Shown here in pieces: positions 55,101 to 64,000 of a stretch of 64,000 nucleotides of DNA. A program made the translations under genes and the position numbers. The first letter of the stretch is position 1; every line of letters starts with the position of its first letter. A model generated the notes under the pieces. It did no database searches and was not told the DNA's origin. It saw nothing but the letters and a program-made list of their open reading frames with translations. The stretch is from Chaenocephalus aceratus (Eukaryota; Chordata; Actinopteri; Perciformes; Channichthyidae), in contig CM043798.1 of NCBI GenBank assembly GCA_023974075.1, positions 6,732,173 to 6,796,172 on the forward strand. Reading direction: 5' to 3'.

Positions 55101-58100
55101 ACTTTGAAATCTATAAAGAGAGACTTGGCCTTTATAATTTGGAATTGAAAAACGCACGACAATCGTTCTTCTCTGACATCATTACCAAAAACAACGCATG
55201 TGCCTTGTTTGCTACCGTCGACAGACTAACTAACCCCCCAGTGTCAGTAGCCTCTGAATTTCTATCCACCAGGGCGTGCAATAATTTTGCCTCCTTCTTC
55301 ACTGACAAAATTCAGATAATCAGACAAGCAGTCAGTGCCTCTGCATCAGGAACAGCAAATGTGTTGTCTCTGTGTCCACCTAATAACAATTCAAGCACCA
55401 TGACACAATTCCATCAGATTAATGATAAAAACCTAGAGGACATTATACAACTTCTGAAATCCTCCTCCTGCTGCCTTGATATTATTCCAACAGGGTTTTT
55501 CAAAGATGTTTTTCCTTGCATGGCCTCAGATCTACTTCATATAGTAAACAAATCTCTTCACTCAGGTATTTTTCCACAGGCCCTGAAAACTGCAGTCATT
55601 AAACCGCTCTTAAAAAGGAATAATCTAGATGCTTCAGTAATGAACAATTACAGGCCCATATCAAACCTGCCATTTCTAGGTAAAATCATTGAAAAAGTTG
55701 TTTTTCAACAGTTGAGTAATTTCTTGCATTTAAATAACTGTTTGGATGTGTTCCAGTCAGGCTTTCTTCCAAACCACAGCACTGAGACTGCTCTTGTAAA
55801 GGTCTTTAATGACATCCACTTAAACACAGACAGTGGCAGAACTTCAGTGTTAGTATTATTAGATCTCAGTGCTGCGTTTGACACTGTTGACCACAGCATA
55901 TTACTAGACCGACTGGAAAACTGGGTGGGACTTTTGGAAACAGTTCTAAATTGGTTTGAATCCTACCTAAAGGACAGAAACAACTTTGTTTCTATAGGTA
56001 AATACACATCTGAGTTGACAAATATGACATGTGGGGTACCTCAAGGCTCCATCTTGGGGCCTCTTCTCTTTAACGTCTACATGCTACCACTGGTTCAGAT
56101 AATGAAAAACAACAAATAAGTTACCATAGCTATGCGGATGACACACAAATTTACGTAACAATTTCACCAGGAGACTATGTTCCAATTAAAACACTGAGTA
56201 AGTGCATTGAACAAATAAATGACTGGATGTGTCAGAACTTTCTCCAATTAAACAAACATAAAACTGAGGTAATGGTTTTTGGAGCCAAGGCAGAACGTAT
56301 AAAAGTTAGCGCTGAGCTTCAGTCTGCAATGTGCAAACCAACAGATAAAGCCAGAAATCTAGGTGTAGTCATGGACTCTGACCTGAGTTTCAACAGTCAC
56401 ATTAAAACAGTTACTAAATCAGCCTACTATCACCTAAAGAACATATCTAGGATTAAAAGACTAATGTCACAGCAGGATTTGGAAAAACTTGTCCATGCTT
56501 TTATCTTCAGTAGACTGGACTACTGCAATGGTGTATTCACAGGTCTCGCTAAAAAATCTATTAGAAAGCTGCAGCTGATTCAGAACGCCGCTGCTCGAGT
56601 CCTCACTAACACTAAGAAAGTGGATCACATCACTCCTGTTCTGAAGTCTTTACACTGGCTTCCTGTGTGTCAAAGAATAGATTTCAAAATACTGCTGCTG
56701 GTTTATAAAGCACTGAATGGTTTCGGCCCAAATTACATTTCTGACCTCCTGCTAAATTATGAACCATCCAGATCTCTCAGGTCTTCAGGGACTGGTCAGC
56801 TTTCTGTCCCCAGAGTCAGAACTAAACATGGAGAAGCAGCGTTCAGTTATTATGCTCCAAATATCTGGAACAAACTCCCAGAAACCTGCAGGTCCGCTGC
56901 AACTCTGACTACTTTTAAATCCAGGCTGAAGACTTTTCTTTTTGTCGCTGCTTTTAATTGAACTATTCATATCTTAGACTGCACTTTAACTTTTATCCAT
57001 GTATTTTTTCTTTTTATGTTTATTTTATTAGCTTTTATTTTTAATGACTTATTTTAAATGCCATTTTCTTAATGTCTTTCATTTTTTGTAAAGCACTTTG
57101 AATTGCCTTGTGTTGAAAAGTGCTATATAAATAAACTTGCCTTGCCTTGCCTTGCCTTGCCTTGCCTTGCCTTGCCTGCCTTGCCTTGCCTTGCCTTGCC
57201 TTGCCTTGCCTTGCCTTGCCTTGCCTTGCCTTGCCTTGCCTTGCCTTGCTTGCCTTGCCTGCCTTGCCTTGCCTTGCCTTGCCTGCCTTGCCTTGCCTGC
57301 CTTGCCTGCTTGCCTTACAGGAACAAGTCCTGTTTCTCTTTTGAAGCCAGGAAAAGGCTAGTCACTGTGACCTTTTGACCTGTGCAGGACTATGGTGATT
57401 TGATCTATATGAATGCACCTGCCCATTGCCTGGAAAAGTTAGATGCCGCCTATCACTGAGATTTATTACTAACTGTAAAGCACTTACTCATCACTGTACC
57501 CTGTATGCCAAGGCAGGTCTGCCTTCACTAACTGTACGGAGGCTCAGTCACTGGTACATGTTCATCTACAAAGCCATGCTGGGTAAACTACCTTTTTATA
57601 TCTGCTCTCTGATCTCTGGACGAATTGAAAGTACGTGTTGCCTGAGATCTCATGATGTTGTTTTATTAAATGTGCCAAGTGCTAGTCTGTCTTAGGGAAG
57701 AAAGCTTTTAGATGTGCAGCTCCACTAAATTGGAACAGTCTGCAAACCTGTTTAAAACTCAGCACTTTGGTTCCCTTGCATCATTTTAAAACTCGGCTGG
57801 GTGACATGCTGTCTGATACTCATGGTACCTGTGACTGTAAATAGAGTTTGTAAACTCTACCCTGTACATTATGTTGTATGTCATCCTTATGGTTGTTCTG
57901 TTGTTTTTATGTTACATGTGTAACTAATGTCCTGCAGGTCACCCTTGAAAAAGAGATCTTTTGATCTCAAGGGGCTTCACCTGGTTAAATAAAGGCTACA
58001 AACAATAAAAAATGAATGACTTGGCTTAAAAATCCACTACATTTGGTAAATCCCTTGTATTCAAGTAGCTGTTATACCAATAAAATGACATGTCTCCACC

Positions 58101-61100
58101 TCTTCTGTCTTCTTGTTACAGGCTGCAACATGTCAGAATAAATTGCTTAATTCATTTTCATGTCCTCTTCATTTACGGGCTAGTAACACTTTCAAAACTG
58201 CTTGATACTGCTGCTATTTTCTCTTTACCTGTACACACTAATTATCTTCATTAGCTCCCAGCCTCTTACATAAGCCGCTGGAAACCTTAAGTCCAGGCAA
58301 GATGTGTCAACGCTCAACAGGATCTGTTGACTGGCCTATCATGCTCTACTACACCTCCCCTCACATGGTTTTAGCTCCTAATCATGTTAGTTGCTGGAGG
58401 GAAAAGTCCTTGAGTGCAGCACGGGCTCTCCTCTGTGCCTTTGTCACACAGACAGAGGACTGAGGAGGAGAAAACATGTATAAGTCATTTTTGTACATGA
58501 GTACTTATATAAATGTGATTATGGCAATGTTTTGGAAACAGGAATGTATCATGAGCTGATCGCCTTGAGAAAATAGTAGATGTTAACTTCAGGGATAACT
58601 GCAGTCATTTATGAACAGATGGCTCAACCAACATAATATTCAAGAAGCCCTATTATGCATTTCGGGCTTTCCCTCTCCTCTCGTGTGTTCTATAGGTTTT
58701 TGTACATGTACATGGTCTGCAAAGGCTAAAATCATTGTGTTCCTTCCAGAGGGAGTTTCTCTCACACACATTATTCTTAGTGTTGCTGTCACAATGACAG
58801 CCAGATGTCTTTGTGTTTTCCTTCTTTATGATTATGTCTAACTGATGTTGTAGAAAGTATGCCCGCTCAATGATGGTTTGGCGCTTTTTCATCAAGGGAA
58901 TATCTGTCCAAGGTTTACTCTTGTTTTCACTAGTTGTTATCATTCTATCTACACAGCTCTTTTTCTTTTGTTAGGTAGACTTTCCACAGTGCTCCGGCTT
59001 GTTGGCACAGTCCGCAGTACTTATAAGCATCTTTAGCATTCATTTGGAATGTCAATCCAATCTTCTGCCCCCTTGAGCTCAGATTATGAAGATTCATATT
59101 CCTGCGTATAGAGTATGTGTGAAACGGTGTCATTATACAACTGGAAAAGGTCATCTGTTGCTTGTACTTTGCTTTACAGTGGGAGTGTACATGGTTCATC
59201 ATCTTGTGCAGTTCTTTCCTACTGGTTCTCTTCTGGGCGTACTTCTGGTTGGTGGCTCAAAATGATTTCAACGAGTTCAACTGGTGAGTCAGTCTTCCCT
59301 ATATGTGATAAGAATATTTGATGGCTGCATCTGGTCCAAGTTCTCCTTTTAGTTTAACCATCAGCATCAACCAGACTGACCTTCCCTGTTCACACGGCAG
59401 GTCAGTATACAACCGCTCTGGAGCATGGAGCGACGAGACCATCCCCATCCTCGCACCCACCACTGTGGGATTCAGCTACATCACATTCTTAATGGTAACA
59501 GTCTTGTGTAACCCCTAGATGTTAGCAAACATGCTAATTGCAAGGTTACAACATAACTGACTAAATAAATATTTCAACTTTTTTCAGATCTTAGCACTTT
59601 TCCATATATCCTTGGGCCAGCAGCTCAACCTCTACTGGGTTCACAAGGTGCTGTGATTTACATCGCACATTTTTGCTCTTGATTGGCTCCAAACACACTA
59701 TTATAATAATGTCTTTCTCCACAGATTGGAGTGTTGGCGACGTTGTTCACCACTATTTCTGGTGTCGTCTCTGTTGATGACATATGGGGAGATGAGTGGG
59801 ACATCCTGCTTGTATCACTGCAGGTTGGTCTAGAACACTAATACTAATCCTTGAGATGTTCTTTTGCCGATGTATTTTACGTGTTTTATTCTTCACTTTT
59901 TGACTAGAACTACATGGAGTATATAATAGTGAAAAAGAGGTTTAATAGCATTGAGGAATCAAGAAGCCAAGAGCTTCATTTGACATTGCTGTCAGTGTGA
60001 TGCCGTCGCAAGATGGTCTCTATTTTTAGTGTTACCTATATTCGGCACATGTATTCATTATCTACATGTTCTATTCTGTTGTAAAAGTCACGGGTCCAAA
60101 AATGAGTTTCCAGACCCAAACCGAACCTGTCTATTATTTGAAAGCTGTTATCCATGAAGACCAACACACTTCCCAAGTAGAGGCAGACCCAGTCGGCACA
60201 GTTTTAACAGCTTTCACAGTTAGAGTATAATTGTCAAAACAAGTCTTTCTTAATGTAACGTCCTCTAATTTTCTTCTTCGCCATGATGCATTTAATCTAG
60301 CCTTGACAAGAACCTGAAACAGCCCTGCTATTTAACTTTCAGCTAAAATGTCACAATAATTGTCACAATAACGGACAAAGATGGATGACAAAGGACACCT
60401 AAGACAAATCTTTGCTGTTTTTGGTATCTAGCATGTAGATGACTTCTATCTTTAGCATTGGTAATTTGTTATCATCTGTGAGTCTGACCTCTGACCCACA
60501 CAGCTCACCCATCATGGTCAGCTCCGCCGACGCCTGGGTCTGCTCAGATCCTTTAGGGTACAACATTTAATGCAAAACAGAGACTGACCCACCGACTTTA
60601 TAAACCGTTGACTCAAACGTATTGAGTTCCCTGGTTGGGTCTTGGGTCCTAGGGTTCAGGTGAACATATGAGATCTTCTACTCTGTTGTTCTCTCTAATA
60701 CTAAGTTCCGACCAATTAACACCAGTGTTCTATATGTGTGTTCCTCCCAGTCAACAGCACCTTTCCTGCACATTGGAGCCCTTGCAACGGTCACAGCTAT
60801 CAGCTGGTTGGTGGCTGGATATGTGGTCCGCAGAGACAGATCCAGTAAGTGTTCACTCCCTGTCTTTAACCAGGCACATTACAGATTCAGAGTTCTTTGG
60901 AATATATAATGGTAATCAGGACTGAAGAAGCTCTTTTTAATAATGAAATCATGATTCTGTTTAGTTGTCAGGTAGTTGCATTAGCACACAAATACCAAAA
61001 TCAGAATAATAAAAAATGATCAAAAGTAATTATTTATTCTTTAATGTTATGATTATTAATGTTCTATAGGTATTATAATGGTGCCGGGTTAAGATGATTG

Positions 61101-64000
61101 TTAGTTTGCATGCAGTATTGTCTATGAATACAATACTAACATCAACTGGATAACCAACCATGTTAGCTCAACACACAGATCATACATTAAAGCTCAGTGA
61201 ATAAAACCAAACAACACATGTACAAACATTAGAAACATAACATAAGATAGGCGGTGCTATGCTTACTTAGCTGTGAAAAGATAATGTACTTAAAAATGTG
61301 CTATGCCCAGGAGATGTTCGATCCGTGAATGCAAATGCTACTTAGCTGATAGCTTCTTAGCTGTCTGTGTTAATGGGGTTGCTGCCCGTCAAATTGTAGT
61401 TGTTACAGGTCAGTAAGCTGTGGCTAGGCTGAGGATAGTTGTCACTTTGTTTTTTACCTTGCAGTATGCCATTGGTTCTGATCTAACTTGTTGCTGCAAT
61501 TGTGAAGTTAAAGATCACCTATCCGCATGCAAGTGGTGAGCTCTGTGAAGAGAAACCAGAAACTCAGCTAAACGTGATAAAATCTCTCTTAGACCAGGGG
61601 CGGTTCTAGGGGGACAGGGGGGAGCCAGTGCCCCCCTAACACTGACCTCTGACCCCTCTGTGGCCCCCCTAAAAATGAAAGTGAAAAAAATGTAGGATTT
61701 ATTACACGATTTATTGAATGACGGAATAAACGGAACTAACGTTATTCGTCATTCTAGTCGGACCCATTAGAGCGGTGCACTCAGGACCCATTAGAGCGGT
61801 GCACTCACTTTCACTGTCCGGCTGAAGCGCGTGAAAAACAAACACTTTGCATCCAAGAAAGACTGATTGAAACCTACGTTTCGAGAGACTACCACGATAA
61901 TTGAAGGTGATTTAAACTATTGTATCCGTGTAATTGTAGAGGTAACTGTTCATTGCCTTTATTTTTATATAAATATGATATGGTGTTAGTGCAAAAATGG
62001 TAGGCTGCTATAACTTAAGCTGAAGCTAACAGTAATAACTATAAGATATATCTGAAATAAACAAGTCTACTGAAACAAATACCAATAACTGTATTGCATT
62101 GTTTTCTTATGCGCAATTACTTCATACTGTCTAGTTCTCTTTTTCGTCCTGCATTTATTGTGCCCCCCTCAGAAAATAACTGGCCCCCCAGTGGCCCCCC
62201 CAGTCAAATTGGTCTAGAACCGCCACTGTCTTAGACATCCCGTTGAATACACAGACACAAAGCTGCGGGAGGGGATTCAGCTAGCTGACTGCCACGGCCC
62301 AACCTATCGTCCCTACATTGAACATTGAACTCCTGGACGTTGCCATGAGTTCAATGTAAAGCCATCCCACATTTCAGTAATGAGGTCAAGTTCTCAGCAA
62401 ATCTGGATCAGCTCCGTTGTACCCCCGGTTTTAGAGATGTGGGTAAGGAGGAAAAGAGAGGGTTGTATTTTCTGACACTTTGTGAGTCTCTTTACACACC
62501 GGGGACACATATTTATGTTTAAAAGACATCAAAAAGTGCAATTTGCACAATAGGTGTCCTTTAAGTCGACTGTGGAGAGACAATACATCAATAAATGCTT
62601 GCTTTTGTTAGCAGTGCTGGCGAACAGGAAGACTTTTAGGCATCTGCTCACATGCGTACTGTTAAGGAAGACGGTCCAGTGATAAGACAGCCAAGCATGC
62701 GACAGGCCACCGCAGGCCACTCCCGCACTTAAATACTTTCAACAAAAACATTTCTTAACATAATGAGTAGATGAGACATGCAGAAGATAAAGGAAGTGAA
62801 CCTAAAAGTCTCTTACGCCTCCCTCCTAGATTTTCAGGTGACGGTGTTGGTGATCTACATCATCATCCTTCTGGCTGTCTATTTGGCACCACTCACATTC
62901 AGCTGCCCCTGCATTATGGACCGGCACACACTCCGACCCCGGCCAGACATCATTGGTCGACGGGGAGCTCCTATGGTGAGTTCATTGTTCTGTGTGAACG
63001 TGTCACCGTCAGATGTTGTTTACTTGATCTTCTGATGGATCAGTTGCTTTATATGTATTCTACTGAATATTGTTCTATTTTCTTTCATTTTGAAACAATA
63101 TCATAGGGTAATTTCCATAGTCTTGCAAGAATGAGTCCTAAACCTGGAAAAGGAGTTAGTATTTTGGCACTTTTAGGCTGCCTAAAGTCACTGGTTTTTG
63201 GAAAGTGTGTTTTTGGTTAGATGTCCAAAATAAGATATGTGTTGAACACAAGCTTAGATTAATACCTTCTGTTTTACGACATAAAATTAAAACGTAGCGC
63301 CCCGCTTGTGAATGTTTGAAGATTGTACACGTCTATGTTAGACAGGGAAACACCATCAAGCAGAACATTAGCCACTTTTAGCTTAGTGGTGGTAGCGTGA
63401 AGTCATGCGTCCGCCATGTAGTTGGTTTAAAGCATTACGTTAACTTTCACTTCTGCTCATTGCATTTGTTCTACACTTCAACAATTCTAAAAGTGGGGTT
63501 TATATTTTGAGACAAAAATGTGCAATTACCATAAACATGTGTTTGTCACGGATCTTGTGGCCCTTGCAATGCTAATGTCTGGGTTGGCCTACAAAATACA
63601 TCATCAATGCAGCATTCTGTTGGATACTTTGATCAGTCACTGTTACTCTGCAAAGGTAAAATATCATAGGATTAGTCAAGTTCAATTAGAAAGAAACTAA
63701 CAAAAATGTTGGCTCGTCAAAAAAACAATAGAGAAGTACCGGTAAATATAGTTTTAGTTTTAGCAAGGCATGGCCATCTTACCAGCTAGCTTTCATTACT
63801 CTAGTTGGTTTCTTGGCTGTTTGTCTTAGTTTCATTCTCTCTCTGTATTCTCTTCTTGATGTTTATAGAGAATTATATAGTACTTATAGCATATAGTACT
63901 TGATTTGTGGTGTGTAAATATGCATGATGCAACTAGTTACTGTACCTTTTAGGCTTTACTTTAATGATATGCCGCAAAGTTTTGTTTCTTAAAAAAATCA
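46025..64000 (+). CDS. gdpd5: gdpd5-like (GDE2), six-pass glycerophosphodiester phosphodiesterase; 3' end outside window
   Basis: GDE2 is a plasma-membrane enzyme with an extracellular GDPD domain that releases GPI-anchored proteins and promotes neuronal differentiation. Exons seen are 46025-46188 (CDS from 46071), 59180-59283, 59401-59494, 59588-59647, 59725-59823, 60751-60844 and 62830-62975. All have GT-AG borders and consistent phases. The start MVKHQPLQVYE matches vertebrate GDPD5 (MVRHQPLQYYE). Residues 40-210 give membrane helices, and exon 7 reads LAPLTFSCPCIMD then IIGRRGAPM. With one surplus base in exon 1 discounted, the last residue here is 238. The first Arg of RRG is then residue 233, where other family members have catalytic His. 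The head-to-head position with serpinh1 favours gdpd5 over gdpd4. The rest of the catalytic domain lies beyond the window. Confidence 0.9.
46189..47114 (+). other. gdpd5 intron 1, 5' portion
   Basis: AT-rich intron after the gtaaga donor. No repeat with clear ends and no coding sequence were recognised. Confidence 0.4.
47115..47195 (-). mobile_element. Inverted L2-type 3' tail
   Basis: In reverse it reads ttgtaaagcactttgcattg, ccttgtgtgaaagttgttat, then (attt)n, the fish L2 LINE/SINE end. Confidence 0.6.
47684..48736. mobile_element. hAT element inserted in the LINE (non-autonomous, 1.05 kb)
   Basis: Left end CCGGTTCTCAACCTGTGG and right end ...CAGGTTGAGAACCCCTG are inverted copies. A perfect 8-bp duplication CTCTACGG occurs at 47676-47683 and 48737-48744. 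Interior has no intact transposase; it includes long A/T runs at 47765-47850. Confidence 0.9.
48905..49325 (+). repeat. Minisatellite of a LINE coding segment (~36-41-bp units)
   Basis: About ten irregular units of the form tacctcacagacctgctgca + ccaccacaccccttccccc. They correspond to the PYLTDLLHxHTP segment of the LINE protein. Unit lengths vary, so frame is not maintained. It generates long Pro-rich ORFs that are not genes. Confidence 0.88.
49669..51454. other. gdpd5 intron 1, mid portion
   Basis: AT-rich intronic sequence without recognised repeats or coding exons. Confidence 0.4.
51455..51660 (+). repeat. Unnamed dispersed repeat, copy 3 (partial)
   Basis: agctaacgtataaacaaaga, catggctgcgcatcaa and tttttatgacacataaaa parallel 41160-41340 in order. 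Confidence 0.5.
51908..52286. mobile_element. MITE with 'GGGTGTTTCTCAATCG' inverted ends
   Basis: Left GGGTGTTTCTCAATCGTGAG and right ...ACTCGCGATTGAGAAACACCC are inverted copies. Interior includes further inverted words. Target-site duplication not resolved (at most CA). 379 bp; noncoding. Confidence 0.75.
52598..53625 (+). repeat. 40-bp minisatellite, about 25 units, in gdpd5 intron 1
   Basis: Consensus unit ccctttagtgtttacttcct + gtctgtattcttctgctgtt. Units differ by a few substitutions and occasional one-base indels. Most carry TGTTTACTTCCTG, whose reverse complement is CAGGAAGTAAACA. The periodicity yields repeated hydrophobic ORFs that are not genes. Confidence 0.95.
53626..54679. other. 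gdpd5 intron 1, between minisatellite and L2 LINE
   Basis: AT-rich sequence, with pyrimidine-rich stretches just after the array. No coding exon or bounded repeat was recognised. Confidence 0.4.
55139..56119 (+). pseudogene. L2 LINE ORF2, reverse-transcriptase segment (interrupted)
   Basis: Open for 326 codons across fingers and palm, including SAAFDTVDHSILLDRLENW and CGVPQGSILGPLL. The frame ends at a TAA in ...KNNK just before the YADD box, which is found one base out of frame. Upstream coding sequence of the same element is separated by a TGA. Confidence 0.9.
56227..56961 (+). pseudogene. L2 LINE ORF2, C-terminal segment
   Basis: Open for 244 codons: MCQNFLQLNKHKTEVMVFGA, LGVVMDSDLSFNSHI, RLDYCNGVFTGL, LIQNAAARVLTNTKK, and TFKSRLKTFLF before the stop. 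This is the standard post-palm region of L2 elements. In frame with the YADD box upstream. Confidence 0.9.
57134..57318 (+). repeat. (TTGCC)n satellite tail of the L2 LINE
   Basis: About 37 TTGCC pentamers with occasional TGCC slips, starting directly at the LINE 3' end (aaataaacttgcc). L2/CR1-type LINEs end in short tandem repeats rather than poly-A. Confidence 0.95.
57427..58010 (+). mobile_element. Rex1-type LINE 3' fragment
   Basis: Degenerate C-terminal coding sequence (YAKAGLPSLTVRRLSHWYMF, MLGKLPFYICSLIS, then FRCAAPLNWNSLQTCLK in a shifted frame). The end is cctgcaggtcacccttgaaa, aagagatcttttgatctcaa and ggttaaataaagg. Same type as the nested tail at 12248. Confidence 0.75.
58011..59179. 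other. gdpd5 intron 1, 3' portion
   Basis: No repeat with clear ends. Antisense ORFs here do not resemble known proteins. Ends in the ...ctttacag acceptor of exon 2. Confidence 0.4.
59180..59283 (+). CDS. gdpd5: gdpd5 exon 2 (residues 40-74)
   Basis: Encodes WECTWFIILCSSFLLVLFWA, then YFWLVAQNDFNEFN with a split Trp. This is the first membrane helix and loop, matching GDPD5 ...YFWWEVHNDYDEFNW. Acceptor ...tttacag, donor gtgagt. Confidence 0.92.
59401..59494 (+). CDS. gdpd5: gdpd5 exon 3 (residues 74-105)
   Basis: Encodes SVYNRSGAWSDETIPILAPT and TVGFSYITFLM, matching GDPD5 YNRMGYWSDWPVPIL. This is the second membrane segment. Donor gtaaca is weaker than the others but keeps phase. Confidence 0.92.
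59588..59647 (+). CDS. gdpd5: gdpd5 exon 4 (residues 106-125)
   Basis: Sixty bases encoding ILALFHISLGQQLNLYWVHK, matching GDPD5 LALCHIAVGQQMNLHWLHK. Acceptor ...ttttcag, donor gtgctg; phase 0 on both sides. Confidence 0.92.
59725..59823 (+). CDS. gdpd5: gdpd5 exon 5 (residues 126-158)
   Basis: Encodes IGVLATLFTTISGVVSVDD then IWGDEWDILLVSLQ, the third membrane helix and the conserved WEDEWEVLLISLQ-type loop. Acceptor ...ccacag, donor gttggt. Confidence 0.92.
59824..60750 (+). other. gdpd5 intron 5
   Basis: Unremarkable AT-rich intron; no repeat or exon was recognised. Confidence 0.4.
60751..60844 (+). CDS. gdpd5: gdpd5 exon 6 (residues 159-190)
   Basis: Encodes STAPFLHIGALATVTAISWL then VAGYVVRRDRS, matching GDPD5 GTAPFLHVGAVAAVT. 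Acceptor ...ctcccag, donor gtaagt; ends with one base of a split codon. Confidence 0.93.
61595..62228. mobile_element. hAT MITE in gdpd5 intron 6
   Basis: Inverted ends CAGGGGCGGTTCTAG and ...CTAGAACCGCCACTG, with a perfect 8-bp duplication TCTTAGAC at 61587-61594 and 62229-62236. Subterminal C-rich words (gtgcccccctaacact; ggcccccccagtc) occur at both ends. 634 bp, no transposase. Confidence 0.92.
62410..62565. repeat. Dispersed repeat with 'aggtgtcctttaa' end, copy 2
   Basis: Partner of the copy at 27000-27255. Shares ggaggaaaagagagggtt and cacaccggggacacatattt. In gdpd5 intron 6. Confidence 0.6.
62830..62975 (+). CDS. gdpd5: gdpd5 exon 7 (residues 190-238), start of catalytic domain
   Basis: Encodes FQVTVLVIYIIILLAVYLAP, LTFSCPCIMDRHTLRPRPD and IIGRRGAPM. 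The membrane helix and SPCIM motif match GDPD2/4/5. The next motif in the family is HRGAPM; here codon 62958-62960 is CGA (Arg) instead of a His codon. Acceptor ...cctcctag, donor gtgagt at 62976. Confidence 0.93.
62976..64000 (+). other. gdpd5 intron 7, open at window end
   Basis: Intron following the gtgagt donor. No further exon of the catalytic domain appears before the end of the window. Contains the inverted dispersed repeat listed separately. Confidence 0.5.
63110..63490 (-). repeat. Unnamed dispersed repeat, copy 4 (inverted)
   Basis: In reverse it contains tttaggactcattcttgcaa, aaaatactaactccttttcc and gcttgtgttcaacacat, parallel to copy 1 at 7260-7390. Confidence 0.5.

Larger units (their letters stand above)
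54680..57318 (+). mobile_element. L2-clade LINE, 5'-truncated, nearly complete reverse transcriptase
   Basis: Starts inside the endonuclease (LDFIISKGLNISKVVVTDVA, LSDHSYVFFE). It continues through the linker and reverse transcriptase: MNNYRPISNLPFLGKIIEKV, LLDLSAAFDTVDH, CGVPQGSILGPLLFN, then YADDTQIY in another frame near 56131. The C-terminal domain follows (ISRIKRLMSQQDLEKLVHAF, LHWLPVCQRIDFKILLLVYK). The 3' end is aaagcactttgaattgcctt, gctatataaataaa, then (TTGCC)n. At least one stop (about 55050) and one frameshift (about 56110) inactivate it. It lies in the gdpd5 intron in the same orientation as the gene. Confidence 0.93.

Noticed and set aside
57103..57378. LALPC-repeat ORFs
   Set aside because: Translation of the (TTGCC)n tail.

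Overview
This is a eukaryotic window. Spliced vertebrate genes lie among typical ray-finned-fish repeats (L2 and Rex1-type LINEs, hAT, Harbinger-like and TTAA-flanked elements, minisatellites), so the source is a teleost, most likely a percomorph. No bacterial, organellar or CRISPR features are present.

Three protein-coding genes can be read exon by exon. (1) acer3, alkaline ceramidase 3, on the minus strand, 11 coding exons from 14993 down to 4758. (2) serpinh1, the collagen chaperone HSP47, on the minus strand, four coding exons from 28263 down to 22306. (3) A gdpd5-like gene (GDE2, a six-pass membrane glycerophosphodiester phosphodiesterase) on the plus strand, from a first coding exon at 46025 to a seventh at 62975. 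It runs off the right edge as the catalytic domain begins. serpinh1 and gdpd5 are head to head, as in human, which supports the assignments. I see no functional link among the three beyond shared synteny: an ER/Golgi lipid hydrolase, an ER chaperone and a cell-surface enzyme.

Two of the genes carry one-base coding lesions. In acer3 exon 10 one base appears lost, which brings in a stop after codon 248 instead of 267. In gdpd5 exon 1 one base appears gained after about 14 codons. With these corrected, both proteins match human residue numbering exactly. Sequencing error, polymorphism and real decay all remain possible. Separately, the gdpd5-like protein has Arg where the catalytic His233 of the HRG motif should be, which would make it a candidate pseudoenzyme.

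Layout: 0-4.7 kb, repeats and an unidentified minus-strand ORF. 4.7-15 kb, acer3 with a solo LTR and, in its first intron, a hAT element carrying a nested LINE tail and a 25-bp minisatellite. 15-22.3 kb, intergenic, with a TTAA MITE, a truncated Harbinger-like element and a hAT element ending just beyond serpinh1. 22.3-28.3 kb, serpinh1, whose third coding intron holds a 3-kb foldback transposon. 28.4-46 kb, the serpinh1-gdpd5 intergenic region, with a Harbinger-in-hAT nest, three TTAA MITEs, a second hAT/minisatellite copy and a Harbinger-like element carrying its own nested MITE. 46-59 kb, the first gdpd5 intron, with a LINE interrupted by a hAT element, a 1-kb 40-bp minisatellite, an L2 LINE with a (TTGCC)n tail and a Rex1-type fragment. 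59-64 kb, clustered gdpd5 exons with one more hAT element. Several target-site duplications are perfect, so many of these insertions can be bounded to the base.
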